This document shows positions 9,208 to 18,344 of a stretch of DNA of 35,169 bases, piece after piece; within the stretch, counting starts at the first letter, position 1; each line of letters opens with the position of its first letter. Source of the stretch: Micractinium sp. NFX-FRZ. Taxonomy: Eukaryota; Chlorophyta; Trebouxiophyceae; Chlorellales; Chlorellaceae. The translations under genes and the position numbers were made by a program. Under the pieces are notes generated by a model. That model saw nothing but the letters and a program-made list of their open reading frames with translations, was not told the DNA's origin and made no database searches. The DNA is taken from assembly GCA_029339195.1 (NCBI GenBank), contig JAPTJF010000567.1:1-35169 (forward strand), read 5' to 3'.

Positions 9208-12200
9208 TCATCCTATGGGCAACGTGGCAAAGGGGTCCTCTGGGTCTGCCGCGCTGAACCCAACTTCAGGCAGGCTCTCGGGCGTGCAGTCCTCCTCGTA
9301 GCCCACCAAGTCCTGGAAATCTCCCTGCAGCCAGGCAGGCGGCAAACGGGGGAGCGCAGCAGCCGGGCGGGACGGGAGGTGGTTAGCAATGGATTGGAGT
9401 GGTGCAGGTGCACAAGCGGTGGGGTGGCGCCCCCTTGCCACCCCCCTTGTGTTCAGGTCAGGTGGGTGGAGACCCCCTCGTCACCCCCGGGTGCTCCGGC
9501 GGCACAGCATGGGTCTTGGCAACTGCCCCGGCAAGCGCTGCTCTGCGCAGCGCAGCATGCCATGGCGTGGCCAGCGCGGCAGCCGCTGCGCTTGCCGTCG
9601 CGGCACGCCGTGGCCAGCCAAAAGGCAGCCAGAGGGCAGCAGGAGGGCGGCAGTGCGATTGGCGGGCAGTGGCTGCCTCACCAGGAGGTAACTAACTGTG
9701 ATATGAACCCCAGCTTGTGCCGACCGCCCCCTACCGACGGCAGCAGCAGAGAACATGATGAACCCCAGCTCACCAGGAGGTAATTGTAACTGTAACTGTA
9801 ACTGTAACTGTAACTGTAACCCAGCTCACCAGGAGGAAGGCCTCGGGCAGGTCTGCCGAGTTGGTCATCGAGCAGATACCCTCTGTCTCGTTGCGGGGCA
9901 GCCAGCTGCGGGGCGGGAGGGGGAGCGGAGGGCGGGGTGTCAGGGACATGGAAGGAGTGCCAGAGGGAGCGGGGAGGGGGAACGGAGGAGGGCCAGGGGG
10001 GCGCGCGGGGTGGGCAGGCCGGGCGGTGGCTGCGCAATGTGTTTTGCTGGGCACACGCCCCACCTGATGGTGTAGCCCTCCACCACGCTAAGGCCTCCCT
10101 CCCACCTTGGACCCTCCACGGTCTGCTAGTACAACAAGGCACAGGCCGCCCACACCCCCACCTCATGGTGTAGCCCTCCACCACCACGTCGACATTGAAC
10201 ACCGCCACCTCAGGCGTAAGAACAAGGCACAGCACAGCACACACACACACACCTGATGTAGTAGTCCTCCATCACGATGTCGGCGTTGAACACGGGCGCC
10301 AGGATGTCGGTGCGGGGGGGCAGCGTGGCTGCAGCGGCGGGGCGGGGCGGGGCGGGGCGCGGTGGGTAAGAGGTGCAGCATGGTGTGAGTGGGGAGCGCG
10401 AGTGGCGGGCGGAGGCAGGGTGGGGGGCAGGGGGGGAGGCCAAGGAGAGGGAGGGTGCCCCTGAATGGAAAGCGGGGCAGCGGGACGCGGTGGGCAACCA
10501 AGCAGGGGCTCGGAGCGGCGCGGCACGCCAGCCGGGCGGCCCCATTGAGCCTCTGCAGGCAAGCCATGCGGGCCCTGGCTTGCGGGGCTCGCCCTGGTGG
10601 GACCATGGTCCCTACAAACCCTACAAACCCTGACCCCTAACCTTGCAACACAATGACACAAGATGGCTGGCCCTGGCCCTGGCCCTGGCTGGCCGGGGCG
10701 TGGCTCACCCGGGTCGACCGTGGGCACCGGCAGCTCCGCCCCCACGCGCGTCGCGAGGCCGAAGCGCATGCTGAGCTGCGAAAAGACCGAGGGGGCGGAG
10801 AAGGAGAGGGGGTCCACCACGGGCAGCGCGTCTGCGGGGGGTGGGGGGGTGGGGGGAGGGGAGGCAGGTGGAGACGGGTGGTCAGGGGGAGGGAGGGAGG
10901 GGAGGCAGGTGGAGACAAGTGTTGAGGGGAGGAAGGGAGGGGAGGCAGGCAAGCATGGGTGGTGCGGTGGTGAGGCAGACGGGAGGGGAGGCGAAGGAGA
11001 CCCAGGCCGCCAGGGGCGGGCAGGCAGCAGGGGGGCCGGGAGCGGCAGGGTGGGCAGGGCGGATACGGACCCGATCCAACCATGGGCTGCGGGCCCGCCA
11101 TGCCACACACACCTCTCGCTTACGCAATACAAACCATGACACACAACGCACACGGGCACACCTTGCCGCACCCCCTCACAGACAGACAGACAGACCTGTG
11201 AGGAGCTCCCCGCCGGCGCTCGCCCCCGCCAGCAAGTCTGCCGCCGCGGCGCCGCCGTCCGTGAGCAGCTCCTGCTTCAAGCCGCGCCCGGCGCTGCCGC
11301 TCCTGCTGCCGCTGCTGCTGCCTGCTGCGCCTGCTGCCCCGCTGCTGCTGCTGCTGCCTGCCACCAGGTCCCGCAGCTTGCCGGTAAGGCTCAGCAGGCG
11401 GCGGCCGATGATCGTCCCCGTGGGCAGTGTGCCGGTGGGCGGCGGCGGCGAGGGGATGGGCGGCGGCGGCGGCGAGATGCCTGCGGCAGGCGCCGCCTGG
11501 GGCGTGCCGCCCGCCGCTCCCGCATTCGCCAGCGGGGCCTGTGCTGGCGCCCCCTCGGTGATGCCAAAGTCGGGGGATGGGCCTGGGGCGGCGGGGAGGT
11601 CGGGGGAGAGGTCGGGACCAAAGATGTCTGGGGACAGGAACGGGTCGACGTCTTGCGCTGGCGATGGGCCGCCGGCGATGAGGTCGGGCGAGGGAGAGGG
11701 CAGCTCGATGGCAGGGGAGGGGCCGCCGACGACCAGATCGGGGGACGGGGAGGGGATGTCCAGGGAAGGCGAGGGGCCGCCCACAACCAGATCAGGCGAG
11801 GGGGAGGGGATGTCCAGGGCAGGGGAGGGGCCGCCAGCGATGAGATCAGGCGAAGGCGAGGGGGAGGGAGACTCCAGGGAGGGCGAGGGGCCGCCGGCAA
11901 TGAGGTCGGGCGAGGGGGAGGGGGATTCCAGGGCAGGCGAGGGGCCGCCGGCGACGAGGTCGGGCGAGGGGGAGAGGTCTGGGAGGACGACGCCGGGGGA
12001 GGGAGCCCCGGTGACCAGCGGCGGCTCGCCGGCGGGCCCCAGGGCAGGATCGGGGGATGGGCTGGGTGAAGGGCTGGGAGAGGGGGACAGCGGCCCCCCG
12101 TCGGGTGCGCCCGCAATGCCGGCATTGTCCCCTCCAGGCACAAAGTCGGTTCCCGGGGAGGGGGCCCCCTCGGTGATTCCAAAGTCGGGGGAGAGCAGGG

Positions 12201-15200
12201 GCGAGGGGGAGGGCGAGGGGGAGAGGGGGGCCAGCAGGGGCGGCGCCGCGCCGGGCGGGTACGCGCCCAGCCCCGCATCAATCGTGCCTGCGGCAGCAGC
12301 GGCAGGGGCGGCGGAATTGTGGCGCGCATTCACACACACACCATCGTTCATGCGCGTGTAGCCCAGCACAACCAATCGTTGCCCCTGTGGTGGTCTGATG
12401 ACGGCTGCACGCCTGCCCCCGCTGTGGCAGGGCCCCATGGCAGGCGCCGACACTCATACCCCAACCTTCACCCAGCCAGCCACCCGCACACCCAGGCATC
12501 CCCCGCCTTAAGAGGCCGGCCGGCCTCGACATCGCACCCACACAGCACCGCCCCCGCCAGCCGCCCCCCACCCACCTCACCCGGGTAGCTGCCATCCCCA
12601 AAGGAGGATAGGATTGAGGTTAGGGTTTCATTCAACCCTAAACCCCCCAAAACCCAAGTAAAACTCTAACCCCCTCACCCGGGTAGTTGCCATCCCCAAA
12701 GGAGGAGGGGGAGGGGGCGAGGCCGCCGTCGGTGACGGGCGGGCTCAGCAGCCCCGCCGCTGCATCCAGCACCTCCTTGACCAACTCCTCCGCCTCTGCC
12801 GTCTCGTTGGCCGAGAGGGCTGACAGGACGGGCACCGCCTGCACGGGCCCCACAGCCTCGTACATGGCGCCCTCCCACTCGCACGGCTCGCGCAGGCGCA
12901 GGCTGCACAGCCCGTCCAGCTCCGACATGCTGCACAAGGGGGGAGGGGGCCGGGGGCAGCGGAGGCATGGGTGTGGTGTGGTGTGGGTGGGGTTTGAAGG
13001 GTGGGGTGGGGCTTGCTCATGCTGCAAACGGGTGAAGGCGACCGTGGAGGCATGTGTGTCTGGCTGGGGTGGGGCGGTGTAGGGTGGAAGAGGGTGTTGG
13101 GGGCACGGGGGAGGAGGGCCGGGGGGTGACGGATGGCGGGGGAAGCAGGCATGCCCTCATGCTGCTGCCTTGCAGCGCCAGGCTTGCCGTGCTACGGCGC
13201 CCGCAGACCTCCCCGTCCCCACACCAGGCAGGCAGCGCCCTCCCTCCCCCCCTCCCCCTCTTCCCCGCCTCACCGCTTGAGCTCCAGGTCCAGTATGAGC
13301 GGCAGCTGGCCGGGGGTCTGGCTGATGGGGGCCACAAAGTATGCCAGGGGCAGGTCAACCAGCAGTTCTGCAGGGGGGGGAGGGAAAGAGGAGGAAGGGT
13401 GAGGAGGACGTGGGTCGTTTTGGCACCAGGAGCAGGTCAACCAGCAGCTTTGCAAGAGAAGGAGAGCGGCAGACAGAAGCGGGGGTGTGCAGCGGTAATA
13501 GGATACTGCAGGCCAGTACCCCGCCCTGCCCGCGCCCCGCCCCGCCCTGCACATCGCTGCGTCAGCGCGCCCCTGCTCAGACGCCCGCCACACGTCCCAG
13601 CCCCTCGCTCACCCTCGGCACGGGCGTTGGGGGTGTTGAGCACCGACACGTTCACGGTGTTGAGCGGGTCGGGGAACAAGGGGTCGATGGAGGGGATGAC
13701 AACGCCCGTCACGCGGTCGGTCACTGCAGGGGGGAGGCAGGAGGGGGCAGGCAGGTGAGAGGCTGCTGCGGGATGGGGCATTGATTGAGGACACGCAGTC
13801 GGGTCAGTGCCATCGCTGCACGGCAGGTGAGGAGTGCGGGGCGGGTGAGGAGGTGGGCGGGTTGTACGACAGCTACCAGGCTGCCGCCCCCCGCACCTCA
13901 CACCCACGCGGGGAACACAGCAGCTCAGGGGTTTGCTCCTCAAATTGACACAACACATTCTCCGGGCGCAGTCGCCTCCCCCTTCCGCCTCAGCACCCCC
14001 GCACTGCCATCCTCCCAGGCACCAGCAGCAGCAGCAGCAGCACCAGTAGTGCCGCTGGGAGGCCCTCCCCCAGCCGCACCTGTCAGGCACTTGGGCTGCG
14101 GCAGGAACACGTCGACGTTGCAGACGAGCCACATCTTGACCGAGGCGTGCTGCACAATGCCATAGTCCAGGCAGCACAGCGAGTTGGCCACAAACACCTT
14201 GCACTCGGGCCTGCGGGGCAGGGCGGGGCGGGCGGGGCAGTTAGTGGGTACGGTAGGTGGGCTTTGGCACATGTGTGCGGCACATGTTCGTACGGCAGGG
14301 TGGGTGAGCGCCGGCCTGGCGTCAGGGCACGGTGCCGGCAGCACAGCATGGTGGCTGCCTAAGCAATGTCCGCAGCGCCGCTGGGAAGCTGCACCACCGG
14401 CAGCAGCAGCAGCGGCAGCCAGGCCCGACCGGTCCCACTCACTCGGCCATGCACACTTTGGGGAGGTCCGGGGAGGGGCCGATGGCTGCAGGTGTCAAGT
14501 GGGTGGGCAGGGAGGGGAGTGTGACGGAGGCGGGTGGCATGAGGAGGCCAGGTGAGCAGGCATGGGCGTAAGACGTCAGCACAGTAGAGCGCGCACACTT
14601 GGGGCGTGCCTGGCTCCCATGGGCCGGCCAGGGACGCCCACAGGCACACAGGCTGCTGCTGCCATGGCGGCCGGCATGCCACAGGCGTCCCCCCCTGCAC
14701 GGCGGCTCTCCGCTGCCGTCAGCACCAGGCCCTTGTGCAGCCCACAGGCAGGCAGCCCGCAGGCCCAAGTGCAGCCCGCAGGCAGGCAGGCAGGCAGCAG
14801 GCGCGCGCACCTGGGGAGGGCGTTCCCGGCGAGGGCGGGAAGACGTCTGGGGAGGGGCCGTAGGTGGGGCCAAACGGGGGGCTGCTGCCCTCGGGCGCAA
14901 TGGAGGGTGACAAGCCGGGGGAGGGGGAGAAGGGGGAGGGGCTGAGGGTGCCGGGGGGGATGTAGGGGCTGGGGATGGCGGGGGGGATGTAGGGCGTGGG
15001 CGGCACGTAGATGGGGGGCGTGACTGGCGGGATATAGGGTGGGACGTAGGGTGGGGGGACGTAGGGAGGCGGGACGTAGGGTGGTGGGACGTAGGGGGGC
15101 GGGACGTAGGGGGGGATGTAGGGGGAGGGGCTGGGCGAGGGGGAGGGGCTGGGGCTGGGGGAGGGGGAGGGGGAGGGAGAGGGGCTGGGCGATGGCGACG

Positions 15201-17139
15201 GCGAGGGAGAGGGGCTGGGCGACGGCGATGGCGATGGGGAGGGGGATGGCGATGGGGAGGGGCTGGGGGACGGCGACGGAGAAGGGCTGGGCGAGGGGGA
15301 CGGGCTGGGCGAGGGGGCTGCAGGCAGCGCAGGGGAGGGGGTGGGGTGGCAGGCAAGGGTGATCTCAGCTGCTGAGCAGTGTTGGGGTGTGTGCCCGCCG
15401 TGCGTCACAGGCTGGGCTGGGCTGGCAGAGCCTGTGCAGGCACGCTGTGCGGCGGCAGGGCAGGCGTTGAGGGGGGCACATGGATGGTTGTTTTGCGCCA
15501 GGCCATGACAGGAGGCTGTCCCTGGCAGCCTGAGGTGGGCGGGACAGCTGCCAGCAAGGCGGGCAGGCAGGCAGCAGCGGATGGCAAGGTCGGTCACTCA
15601 CACTCCTCAGGCGACGGCGGCAGAGGGGGCGGCAGGGGCGGCGACGGGGGCGGCGAGGGTGGGGAAGGGGGAGAGGGAGGCGGCGAGGGAGGCGAGGGGG
15701 GAGACGGGGGCGGCGACGGAGGTGAGGGCGGTGGGGAGGGCGGCGAGGGGGGAGAGGGAGGCGAAGGGGGTGGTGGGGATGGGCTGGGGGGCGAAGGGGG
15801 CGGCGGGGAGGGGTTGGGGGGCGGCAGTTCGGTGGGGGGCGGAGGGGATGGGTCGGGGGGCGGCGGCGATGGGCTTGACAGCGGAGGTGGGGCGTCCAGC
15901 GGTGGAGGGCTGGGGTTGGGGGGTGGGGGGCTCGGTTCTGGTGGCGGTGGGCTGGGCTTGGGTGGAGGTGGGCTGGGCTTGGGGGGCCTGCAGCAAGGGT
16001 GGGGCGGCGACACAGTGATGCAGTGCAACAGGCAGGCAGGCAGGCAGGCAGGCACAGCAGGCATGTACACCAGAGGGGCCCCAGCACTCGAGGGTGACTG
16101 ACCAGCCGCACAAGTGTGCCTCTGTGTTTGGCGGTGGTGGGCGGGCAGGAACCGGGGGGCAGCAGTGCAGGCCTGCTGGGGTGCAAGTGCGCTGCATCTG
16201 TAGCGGCAGCGCCAGCCAGGGCAGCCGAACAAGGGCAGCTGACTGGCTCACGGTGGCGGGCTGGGCTTTGGTGGCGGGGGGCTGGGCTTTGGTGGCGGGG
16301 GGCTGGGCTTGGGAGGTGGAGGGCTGGGCTTGGGTGGTGGCGGGCTGGGCTTGGGTGGTGGCGGTGGGCTGGGCTTGGGAGGTGGTGGAGGGCTGGGTGT
16401 AGGCGGTGGTGGAGGGCTGGGTTTGGGTGGTGGCGGCGGGCTAGGTTTGGGTGGTGGTGGAGGGCTGGGATTTGGTGGTGGTCGCGGCGGAGTCTGTGCA
16501 ACGGCGCCTGCAGCAGCAGGGCACAAGCAGGCGGTGCCATACCATCAGCGCAGGACTGCCTTGTGCTGCATGCATGCTGCAAGGTGTTGCCGAGCATATG
16601 CTGGGCAACGGAACGCTTGCTGTACATCAGCACGTGCGGCAGGGAGCTGCGGCCGCCGCTCTGGCCACACTGCCTGCCCGTCTGCTGGCACGGCGGACTG
16701 CGCGGCGGTTCAGCCTGCTGCTGCAGGGACGTGCCGCGGCACCGCAAGAGCCGTACCAAACGCCCCCAGCAGGGCGGAGCTCAGGCAGCAAGCCGCCCAG
16801 TGACAGTCTGCCAGAGCGCGCGGGGTGAGTGGCGCGTTGAACTCAAGCTGCACGAAGCGGTCCCATACCGGCCCAGCCAACTCATATCTGGATGCACATG
16901 CCGGAGCGCGGGGTGTCGTCCCGCCCAGCGGGCCACCGCCTTGCAGGCGGGACGCTGCCATGCTGGCTGAGAGGTGCTGCCACAGGCTCCTCCAAGCCTG
17001 CCGGGGCTGCTCACATGGCCTGCAGTGAAACTGGGACGGGTTGCTGCCACGATCTCCCCCAGAAGAGGCAGAAGCCCGCACCTGGCGCCAAGAGGCACGC
17101 CAGAAGCGCCGCCGCCAGCAGCGCCCGTCTTCCTAGCAT
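9208..17139 (-). CDS. Gene A: secreted hydroxyproline-rich protein with novel cysteine modules
   Basis: Minus-strand exons, first to last: 17082-17139, 16252-16507, 15602-15987, 14811-15317, 14443-14485, 14080-14210, 13613-13723, 13274-13367, 12679-12929, 11196-12287, 10709-10831, 10253-10328, 9830-9905 and 9208-9324. All phases agree, giving 1106 aa. Residues 1-22 are a signal peptide ([20 protein letters not shown], then AVAQ). Residues 24-415 are a proline stalk: PKPSPPPP units, PPSPPSPP, a (SP)n run and PPPYV repeats. A module at about 416-612 has '[12 protein letters not shown]', '[16 protein letters not shown]' and '[10 protein letters not shown]'. A second serine/proline spacer carries an '[13 protein letters not shown]' array, then GRRLLS, an Ala/Ser-rich stretch, GLKQ and the terminal module '[18 protein letters not shown]'. 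The tail is acidic. The stalk is of the hydroxyproline-rich glycoprotein type, so a wall or surface location is inferred; the modules match no family I know. The donor at 11195 (GTCTGT) is atypical. Gene B is its paralogue. Confidence 0.85.
9672..9837. repeat. Triplicated 5' splice site of gene A exon 13, with (GTTACA)n
   Basis: The minus-strand sequence CCTCCTG|GTGAG occurs at exon ends 9830, 9774 and 9682 (spacings 56 and 92 bp). Between the first two lies a hexanucleotide run (TAACTG on the plus strand, 9781-9820). Only the 9830 site keeps the preceding coding sequence ([10 protein letters not shown]). Confidence 0.85.
10062..10328. repeat. Gene A exon 12 plus two decayed downstream copies
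   Basis: The functional exon is 10253-10328 ([20 protein letters not shown]). A partial copy at about 10163-10213 codes '[13 protein letters not shown]' before a GTGGGG donor, and a shorter one at about 10064-10087 codes 'VVEGYTI' before GTGGGG. Spacings are about 90 and 99 bp. Neither extra copy has a clear acceptor compatible with the phase-1 upstream exon, so both look like relics. Confidence 0.8.
10852..10975. repeat. GGGAGGGGAGGCAGGTGGAGAC minisatellite in gene A intron
   Basis: Three imperfect units of about 45 bp, each containing GGGAGGGGAGGCAGG, lie in the intron between exons 10 and 11 of gene A. Plus-strand G-runs could form quadruplexes. Confidence 0.75.
11663..11977 (-). repeat. 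Coding minisatellite: SPSPDL(I/V)xGGPSP array of gene A
   Basis: About six tandem 54-60 bp units within exon 10 encode residues about 715-820. Each unit reads SPSPDL(I/V)(A/V)GGPSP followed by (A/S)(L/I)(E/D)(S/I/L)P. All indels are multiples of three, so the array is kept in frame. Gene B has only '[13 protein letters not shown]' at the matching place. Confidence 0.88.
12576..12706. repeat. Duplicated 3' end of gene A exon 9 around telomere-like DNA
   Basis: Minus-strand '[10 protein letters not shown]' plus GTGAGG donor (exon end 12679) recurs as [10 protein letters not shown] plus GTGAGG at 12581, spacing 98 bp. Plus-strand TTAGGGTTT and AACCCTAAAC lie between the copies at about 12622-12646. 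Using the lower donor would add 98 nt and break the frame. Confidence 0.85.
13346..13453. repeat. Direct repeat of the start of gene A exon 8
   Basis: CAGGTCAACCAGCAG with flanking bases occurs at 13351 and again at 13433 (spacing 82 bp). On the minus strand the lower copy follows a good CTGCAG acceptor and codes [14 protein letters not shown]. In the upper copy the acceptor CAG has become CAA and only about ten codons remain. Confidence 0.8.
15030..15317 (-). repeat. (SP)n run and PPPYV repeats in gene A stalk
   Basis: Exon 14811-15317 encodes about thirty Ser-Pro dipeptides followed by five PPxYVPP-type units. Alternating SP is the classic target for arabinosylated or galactosylated hydroxyproline. 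Tyrosine inside PPPYV recalls the cross-linking tyrosines of extensins. The modification itself is inferred. Confidence 0.85.
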
Positions 17140-18344
17140 GGTGTGCGTGGGGCGATCAGGTTGCGCGGGCCAGACGGCGCCCAAGGCCCCTGCTGAGGGT
17201 GGCCGCCGGGCGTCTAGCTGGCGCCAGCAATGCTCTCTTGTGTATTCGGAATCTGTTGACGGAATCTGATTGCATGCCTTCGGAACCGGCGAATTGAAGG
17301 GGCGAGGGGAGCGCCTGCCCGATAAGGTGGGAAGCAGCTGGGGGTCCAGCATGTCGGGCATGTTGCCCCTAGATAACCCGCGGCCCTCCCTAAATCCCGC
17401 TATGCCTCCAGCGGCCATGGTACTGGCCAGAGCACGGGGCCAGAACGGGGGTGCATTGGCCGCAGCAGCGCAAGTACTGTGTAGCGGCGGCCCAGCGGGG
17501 TGTACTGTAGAGGGTGGGACCGCCGCCAACACGCTTTGCAGGAGTGACAGCATGCCCACTTACTACAGCACACACAAGGTTGCACTTGGTGTGAAGGCGA
17601 AAGCTCGGGGGGCCTCGCAGCCGCTTCTAGTAGTTGCACCGGGGGGCCTGCCAGCCAGGCTGCTGCACCAAGCACTCTCTCCACCCAACACCCCTCATCA
17701 CACAGTGCCACCCTTGCTCACGCGCGCCGGCACCACCGTTTTGCATTTTGTGTTACTTCTAGTAAGGAGGGTTGGGCAGCAACATTGTAAGCGAGCCTAA
17801 CAAAGAGCAGGTGGGCGCTGGGCAGGCCTGGCAGGGATGAAGATGTAAAGCAAAACAAGCAGGGACGGGTGTCACTGGCAAGGGGGGGCACACAGGCCGA
17901 GGCAGCAGGGCCCTGGCGCACAACAGGAGCGAACAAAAGGGCAGCGTGGCGCGGTTAGTGTGTGGGGTAGTGACCCCGTATGGGGCAGGGCCGTGGCAAG
18001 CGTGATGGCCATGGCACGGAGGGCATGATGGCAATCGGGTGCTGAGGGGGTGCGGGGGGCAGCAGGGGCGCGGGGGGCGCGCGCGCGCCGGTTCATTGAA
18101 CAAGGGCTAGGAGGTGGGAGAATGGAGGACGGCGCTGGGTGGTGTCAAGTTCGGTTTCCACGGTGGATATCTGCCTGCCTGTCTGCCTGCCTGGGCAGGG
18201 CAGGGAGCTGCTCTAGTCGGACAGGGGTGGTCTATGAAAGGTGGGCAGTGAGGGATCTATTGCTTGATGGCCTTGACTGGGCCGGAGGGGGTCCCCGGCC
18301 TGGCTTCTTAAAGAATGGGGGGCACAGCTGCTTGCCCACCCAGC
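17140..18344. other. Intergenic region between gene A start and gene B stop
   Basis: This contains the promoter and 5' UTR of gene A and the 3' UTR of gene B, both minus strand. The 17230-17600 part is less GC-rich and would be proximal promoter of gene A. A plus-strand open frame at 17270-17800 has no recognisable domain or splice context and I do not call it. No minus-strand TGTAA was found. Confidence 0.6.

Noticed and set aside
10841..12361. Plus-strand 506-codon open frame
   Set aside because: It lies antisense to gene A exon 10; its Gly/Glu-rich repeats mirror the minus-strand Ser-Pro array, and only the minus strand has splice-consistent phases and a paralogue.
14811..16507. Plus-strand G-run clusters as a functional quadruplex element
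   Set aside because: They are the obligatory complement of Pro codons in gene A; no independent evidence for a regulatory role.
15365..16759. Minus-strand 464-codon open frame rich in His/Pro/Arg
   Set aside because: It is the wrong frame over gene A stalk exons and their introns; it has no paralogue in gene B and ignores clear GT-AG sites.
16710..17081. Minus-strand frame coding [20 protein letters not shown] near the gene A start, first considered as exon 2
   Set aside because: It cannot be joined in phase to exon 1 with a good donor, whereas skipping it gives a clean signal peptide (LLAPG|AVAQ) and in-phase stalk, as in gene B.
17270..17800. Plus-strand 176-codon open frame between genes A and B
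   Set aside because: No recognised domain, no exon neighbours, weak codon character; more likely gene A promoter.
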